A stretch of 64,000 nt of DNA from Ephydatia muelleri. Lineage: Eukaryota; Porifera; Demospongiae; Spongillida; Spongillidae. The stretch covers positions 631,571-695,570 of the forward strand of contig JABACO010000018.1 in assembly GCA_013339895.1 (NCBI GenBank). Direction: 5' to 3'. Below are positions 59,519 to 64,000 of the stretch, piece after piece (within the stretch, counting starts at the first letter, position 1; every line of letters begins with the position of its first letter). Under the pieces are notes generated by a model. The model had not been told where the DNA came from and ran no database searches. It saw only the letters and a program-made list of their open reading frames with translations. A program made the translations under genes and the position numbers.

Positions 59519-61346
59519 ATGTGTGAGTGTGCCTCACTCCTCTCTCTCTCTCTCCAAACATACAGGACAGCTTCTGGTCTCATGGCCCATAGCGTCTCTC
59601 AGGAAGTATGGAGCAAGTAACAGTGCCTTCACCATCCTCACTGGCAGGTACATCCCTGCCATGTTGCTACACATGTACACACTCCGGCAGGTACACCCCT
59701 GCCATGTTGCTCACACGTGTGCACACACACTGTTCTTTAGCAAAGCAGTGCACCTGGGTTGAATAGGGGGGTTATTCAGGTGGTGCTGTGGTGGTCCTCT
59801 ACCCTCTGTGTAATGGAGCATTAGGGTTTTATGGACTTTTACCTTTTTGTGACATTTCTTTGGATTCAAGCCAAAGGAGCTGGTCACGCTGGTGACATTG
59901 TTTACAACGTTTCTGTAGCCATGCGTAATTGGTCTGATAAACCTGCCATTGATGATTAGCATGGAATGTAATCAACAATACTTGACCCTCATTGTGTATG
60001 TGTGTGTGTGTTGTGTGTGTTGTGTGTGTGTGCTCTTCCACCCACAGAAACTGCAGCACAGGGGAAGGACGCTTTCAGTTCATCACTCCCCAGGGCAGGC
60101 TCATTCATGCCAAGGTGCACACTGTGGCCATGGCCAAAGCCACTGTACAGCGAAAAGGATCTCAGGTTAGTCAGCATGTGTGTCTAGATGGTGGAGGCAA
60201 TGGTGATGTGGTAATGATGGTGATATGTGGTTGTGGTGGTGGTGGAGGTATGGTTGGAGAGGTGTGAAGGGACTGGAGGTGAGCTTATTTTATTGGCGCG
60301 TCCCACATCCACTATCAAGATGTTGGGATGTGACGTTATTGGATGCAGCACGATGCATGCACGATGCATGCACACATCTGTGTGTGTATACAGGTGTTTG
60401 CTTGCATTCCATCCGATTACACTAACAAGCCAGTATCGTTGCCATGGGACCTGGCACTCCGCACCATAGCACACACACCGCATCGCTGTGACGACATAAT
60501 GTGGTCCCATAAGCTTGGTCCTGTCATCAGACGTTAGACGTTTTCAATTAGCCATCAAAGGGCGGCAGGTGGGGGGAGTGTAATTGCATTGTCAAACCTT
60601 CTTTTTTTTTTTTTTTTTGAAGCTCTGATGCAATTCCTCCACCTGTATCATGTATGTCTGTATCTAACTATCATGTACGAGTGGGGAAATCTGTCATTTT
60701 GGTGTTGTCAAACTTTTATCTTTTGTGAGTGGGTCTGTGCTTCCTTCCATACACATCATTACCCATGCAGGGTACCGTGTTTATGGAGTCCAGTGTCCTG
60801 CAGCCTCAGAGCTCCCAGTCACTCCCTCATGGTAGCTTCCTCTCTCAGCATCCACCTCGCTCCTTCTCTGTGCAGGACCAGTATGGTCAACTGGCACACA
60901 GCAATGGCGGGAGCAGCCAGTACAGCAAACTCAGCCACACCCAGAGTTCCTCCGGCTCCTCCCCTTCTCCCATGATCCCATCCAATCCAATCTCCATATC
61001 CCAGCAGCGAGCCCCTCCCCCACCTTCCATTCCAACCGTTCACATGTGCAGCCAGTGTTCCGCGTTCCAGGCTCCGGCCCTGATGACCTCAGGCCAGATC
61101 ATGTTTCTCTCCTCCTCCCCATGCCATCACATGCATCCATTCCAGGCCAGTCCAACCCGAACCATACTCGCCTCTTGCCCTCATCCCATGTTCCACAACG
61201 GCCTGCCGATGGGTTACGGAGGAGTGAAGAGTGCTTCCTGTGACATGCCTTATCCTCACGAGCTGGCAAGACAGCATAGCGATGTTGTGGTGTCGTCATC
61301 TCGGACCAAGCCGGGACGCTCTCACAGCACAGCTGCTCTGTACTGA
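55190..61346 (+). CDS. DOK-C: PH plus IRS-type PTB docking protein (complete, six exons)
   Basis: Exons are 55190-55270, 55516-56197, 57687-57794, 59566-59647, 60048-60165 and 60771-61346. Phases 0, 1, 1, 2 and 0 join to 548 codons plus stop. The PH domain covers exons 1-2 (ILKRGYLTDKKAG, RKRWYILRQDTALQY, LMASSEAETDDWVEALKKLI). A Ser/Pro-rich linker with PPPPPP follows. The PTB domain is spread over exons 3-5 (NRFRVQVKEADSLGVPGSCD, LVSWPIASLRKYGASNSAFT, GEGRFQFITPQGRLIHAKVH). The tail is Ser/Gln-rich and ends STAALY. It has few classical tyrosine motifs (DQYGQL, QYSKL, MPYPHEL), unlike DOK-B. The exon 3 acceptor is an AGCAGTAGCAG cluster, so one-residue variants are possible. The exon 3 donor lies in a (GT)n tract. 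A polyadenylation-like AATAAA is at about 61708. Confidence 0.9.
57307..57456. repeat. (GT)n microsatellites of DOK-C introns
   Basis: This is the largest of several GT tracts; others are at 57795-57880, 58668-58776, 59205-59300 and 59444-59520. Confidence 0.95.
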
Positions 61347-61790
61347 CTTTTCTGTGTACTTTTTTCTCTCGTACCACGTCATCTTTTGAGATATAGCTGC
61401 GTTCGGAAAGAGCTCTTGCACAGTTAATCCTACTACATCTGCACATGTTTTTGTCTGATATTTATTTTGTCATTTCTGTTCTGCTCCTTTTTGTTTTGGT
61501 TTATTTTGGGTTGTCTGCTTGATGCAGCAGCTGTGTTTTTGTTTGCCATGCGCTGTTCTGTTGTTCATCATCACCAATTCGTTGTACTTTTGATGTGCTG
61601 CCATTTTCCATGGGAGGTTTGCTGTATATACGATTTATGTGTATGTATTTATTTGTGCACGTGACATGACAAAACGTCAAGGTTGAAGTCCTTTTTTATT
61701 TTCTCTTTTAATAAACGTATAAAAAGAAAGGGGGGAAAGAAAAAAACGCGCCATTGTTTGAGGTCATCATTGGTGGCGTGACTTCATGGC
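61347..61790. other. Convergent 3' region between DOK-C and FITM2
   Basis: T-rich sequence with AATAAA at about 61708 followed by A/G-rich sequence. It is probably the DOK-C 3' untranslated region. Confidence 0.7.
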
Positions 61791-62615
61791 CTAGTTCAAA
61801 GGGTTAAGCACTCCGTGGCGGGGTGGGCAAGGTAAGGAAGGCCAGTTGAGCTCCGTCAAGGCATAGGTACAACGCCAGAAGATGTATGCACACAAGCAAC
61901 CGATCGTTTTCTCCAAGAAATGGTGGAAATATAGCGAGGATGCCACCACTAGCACGGTCCATAATACGATAAGTGCAAAACAGCATATTTCCAACAGCAC
62001 GAACACTGGTTCGACGAGCTTCTGCAACGAGTGCAGCTGTTCATACTTCTCCACGGAAAACATGCTGGACTTATCTTCTAGGATCCTTTTGTAACGTTCC
62101 CAAACTTCTTTTCTAACTAAAGCACACTCTTCCGATATGACCAAAACGCAGTAGATCAGTAGAAAGACGTGGCCCGAAATATCAAAGCTTATCCAAGTGT
62201 AACCCTTCTTAACGCAAGTCGAGTGCTCCGAGATGTTGTCAGACGTGCATGATCCGGTACTGCGGTTTATGGCGTCAAACAAGCCGGTCACCAAATACCA
62301 GGATAAGTGACAGACAAGCAAGCGCCCCAAATGGCGGGCCATTTGCAGCCAGTTACACGCAGTGTACATGAAGGATGAGATAAACACCAGCGGGAACAGA
62401 AGCAGCAAGGTCCATCCCCAACAGTACTTGGCTAGATAGACGTTCAACGAGTTGTTCTTGTCGGAGAAGAAACGGCTGGCAGGCACTAAGGATAGGGAGC
62501 AGAGTAGCGATCCGAGAACCACAATGGACGTAAAGACGAGTGCTTTAGATGACGGAGGTTGATGAAGGGCAGAATATATTAATCTTTTAGCTGAACTCCA
62601 GCGCATCTTCTTCAC
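61791..62615 (-). CDS. FITM2: FIT family protein (FITM2-type), intronless
   Basis: A single open frame of 274 codons. Hydrophobic segments include ALVFTSIVVLGSLLCSLSLV, WTLLLLFPLVFISSFMYTA, LLVCHLSWYLVTGLF, FDISGHVFLLIYCVLVISEE, LEICCFALIVLWTVLVVASS and IGCLCAYIFWRCTYAL, consistent with six transmembrane helices. The FDISGH segment matches the family's conserved block containing a catalytic histidine, and YFHHFLEKTIG matches the second conserved histidine region. FIT proteins act in the endoplasmic reticulum, where FIT2 cleaves acyl-CoA and supports lipid droplet formation. Length is near human FITM2 (262 residues). A nearby in-frame Met (residue 4) is an alternative start. It is divergent from PNP. 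Confidence 0.9.
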   Translation of the reverse strand: MKKMRWSSAKRLIYSALHQPPSSKALVFTSIVVLGSLLCSLSLVPASRFFSDKNNSLNVYLAKYCWGWTLLLLFPLVFISSFMYTACNWLQMARHLGRLLVCHLSWYLVTGLFDAINRSTGSCTSDNISEHSTCVKKGYTWISFDISGHVFLLIYCVLVISEECALVRKEVWERYKRILEDKSSMFSVEKYEQLHSLQKLVEPVFVLLEICCFALIVLWTVLVVASSLYFHHFLEKTIGCLCAYIFWRCTYALTELNWPSLPCPPRHGVLNPLN

Positions 62616-63243
62616 CCCGCGATGAATTGACGTTGTACTTCTTCAATAGTCCAGTTCTTAAACCCAGTAATTAAGGGCGGGGGGAGGGGCTAAGAACAAA
62701 TCTGACACCGTCGTCGATTGTTGCTTTGGGGAGGGTAGAGGTTTTTGCTGACAATCAATTTTTCTGGAGTGTCATGTACTGGCAAGTGCAAAAGCGGGCC
62801 CGAGACCGAGACATCACAATATTTCTAGGATGTTGATTATGTATCTTTATTCTGTAAAGTCTCGGAGCTCATTCGTTACGTGCAACTAATTAGTCCGATA
62901 GTATTTTCTTACCACACTTCGACAATGCCTCAGATGGAGTTCACTCAGCTCACTGAGTGTATCCATTTTAGTGGGGGTGCATGATGGTAGGCCGTGATTA
63001 GAATCCGTTATTTGGCGTTACTCTACATTGATATGATGTGTATAACAATCAAAGATAGTTTGCTTTTTTTTTTGTTAATTGTTTTGTTTGTTCTGGAGGA
63101 AGAAAAAAGTGGCAGCGATGCTTAATCAGTGGTCTCCGCGCCGTCGCACGTGCCACACGTTTGCGCCGCGCATCATTTAACCTTTACCCCGGCCTGGCAG
63201 CGGTAACTCGCAGCGCGACAATACATTTCCATTTCCCTACAAA
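62616..63243. other. Divergent intergenic region FITM2/PNP
   Basis: About 630 bp between opposite start codons, presumably holding both promoters. CpG-rich patches occur near 63130-63215. No TATA box was seen. Confidence 0.5.
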
Positions 63244-63547
63244 ATGTCCAACCACATTGTGAAACTCAGGTAAGGCACCTTTGACCGTACTGTCACCATT
63301 TTCTTTGGTTATGAGTTCTGCAGTGTACCGTCGCCATATGCCCACGCTCCGGTCAGCGTATCAGAAGAACTGCATTACGAGCAGTTGGAAGTCATTGCGA
63401 CGTTCATTAGAGCTCAGACAAGTATAGTCCCTGAAATCGGGGTGATATGCGGTTCGGGTCTCGGCGGACTGGCTGACCAAATGCAAAAGGAGCACCCCAT
63501 TCTTGTGCTGCCGTATCACGCTATCCCGAATTTTCCAACTTGCCATG
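63244..63547 (+). CDS. PNP: PNP, purine nucleoside phosphorylase, 5' exons only
   Basis: Exon 1 is 63244-63269 (MSNHIVKL, donor CAG|GTAAGG) and exon 2 is 63324-63547 (donor CATG|GTACGT). The phases agree. Exon 2 contains the phosphate-binding loop GVICGSGLGGLADQM and IPNFPTCHG, matching the start of trimeric animal PNP (human IICGSGLGGL and EIPNFP). The enzyme cleaves inosine and guanosine to base and ribose-1-phosphate in purine salvage. The remaining exons lie beyond the gap at 63943. Intron sequence follows to the gap. Confidence 0.93.
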
Positions 63548-63942
63548 GTACGTTTAGCACCGACTTATAATTATAATTGATTGGAAATTGTTGTGATGCT
63601 ATTTTTATCTCTAGTTTCTTTTTTTGTGCATGTGTATAGTTTGTTGGGCCACTTACATAAGATGAACTGCGGCTGCATTATGCTGGTGGCTCGGCTCATT
63701 TGAATGCTTGGGATTTTGATATCAAAAATAATTTCAAACTTAGGAGTTTAAAAATGGCAGTTTACTGCCTTTCATTAACCTTCAGTGTTTGCATGGTGTA
63801 CTCATCTACAATCATTAATTTATTACATTTTAAGGCCAAATACATGTACTGTGGTCGAAACACTAAACTACCTAATCGTAAAGCCAAATCCTTCCATCTT
63901 ATTCCAGTGCCATCCTTCTCTCCTAACCCCTCCCCCCCTCTC
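63548..63942. other. PNP intron 2 (start)
   Basis: AT-rich non-coding sequence without a recognised feature. Confidence 0.7.
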
Positions 63943-64000
63943 NNNNNNNNNNNNNNNNNNNNNNNNNNNNNNNNNNNNNNNNNNNNNNNNNNNNNNNNNN
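63943..64000. other. Assembly gap at the window end
   Basis: N run reaching the window edge. Confidence 0.99.

Overview
This is a metazoan nuclear genome contig: spliced genes with GT-AG introns on both strands, assembly gaps of 1000 N, and many transposable-element relics and tandem repeats. The gene set (three PH plus IRS-type PTB docking proteins, a RING/B-box TRIM-like protein, a ZNRF-type E3 ligase, a FIT-family lipid protein) is animal. The short introns and the transposon families would fit a sponge or another early-branching animal, but that placement is inference. By a rough hand tally about a fifth of the window is tandem repeat, mostly 20-66 bp minisatellites and (AC)n tracts inside introns.

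Layout. 1-5200: repeats, a gap, a retroelement relic and two candidate exons of an unidentified gene with tyrosine motifs. 5273-11656: two PH/PTB docking-protein genes (here DOK-A on minus, DOK-B on plus) read divergently from an 87 bp intergenic gap. 11914-26383: a complete 22-exon NUP93 gene on minus, whose 22 exons I could join with matching phases into 817 codons; a hAT transposon relic sits in one intron. 26696-27346: PSMB2, divergent from NUP93 and carrying two compensating frameshifts. 28262-29050: a second hAT relic. 29169-32827: TTC38 with several apparent frameshifts. 33136-33621: the 3' end of an unidentified minus-strand gene running towards a gap. 35400-38940: relics of a non-LTR-like reverse transcriptase and of a BEL/Pao retrotransposon. 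40045-46034: a three-exon TRIM-like gene whose 4.3 kb intron is nearly all minisatellite. 46340-48522: a complete five-exon ZNRF-type gene on minus, tail-to-tail with the TRIM-like gene. 48523-55189: gene-poor, with repeats and MITEs. 55190-61346: a third docking-protein gene (DOK-C). 61791-62615: an intronless FIT (FITM2-type) gene on minus. 63244-63547: the first two exons of purine nucleoside phosphorylase, cut by the terminal gap.

The three docking proteins share intron phases at equivalent places, so they look like local paralogues. DOK-B has a long tail rich in tyrosine and proline motifs, in which coding minisatellites have multiplied candidate phosphotyrosine sites. The other genes are housekeeping (nuclear pore, proteasome, lipid droplet, purine salvage) or ubiquitin ligases and show no obvious joint pathway. 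The most notable sequence-level features are minisatellites that copy splice donors, coding minisatellites that copy signalling motifs, and a MITE family with five copies, one carrying its own internal minisatellite.
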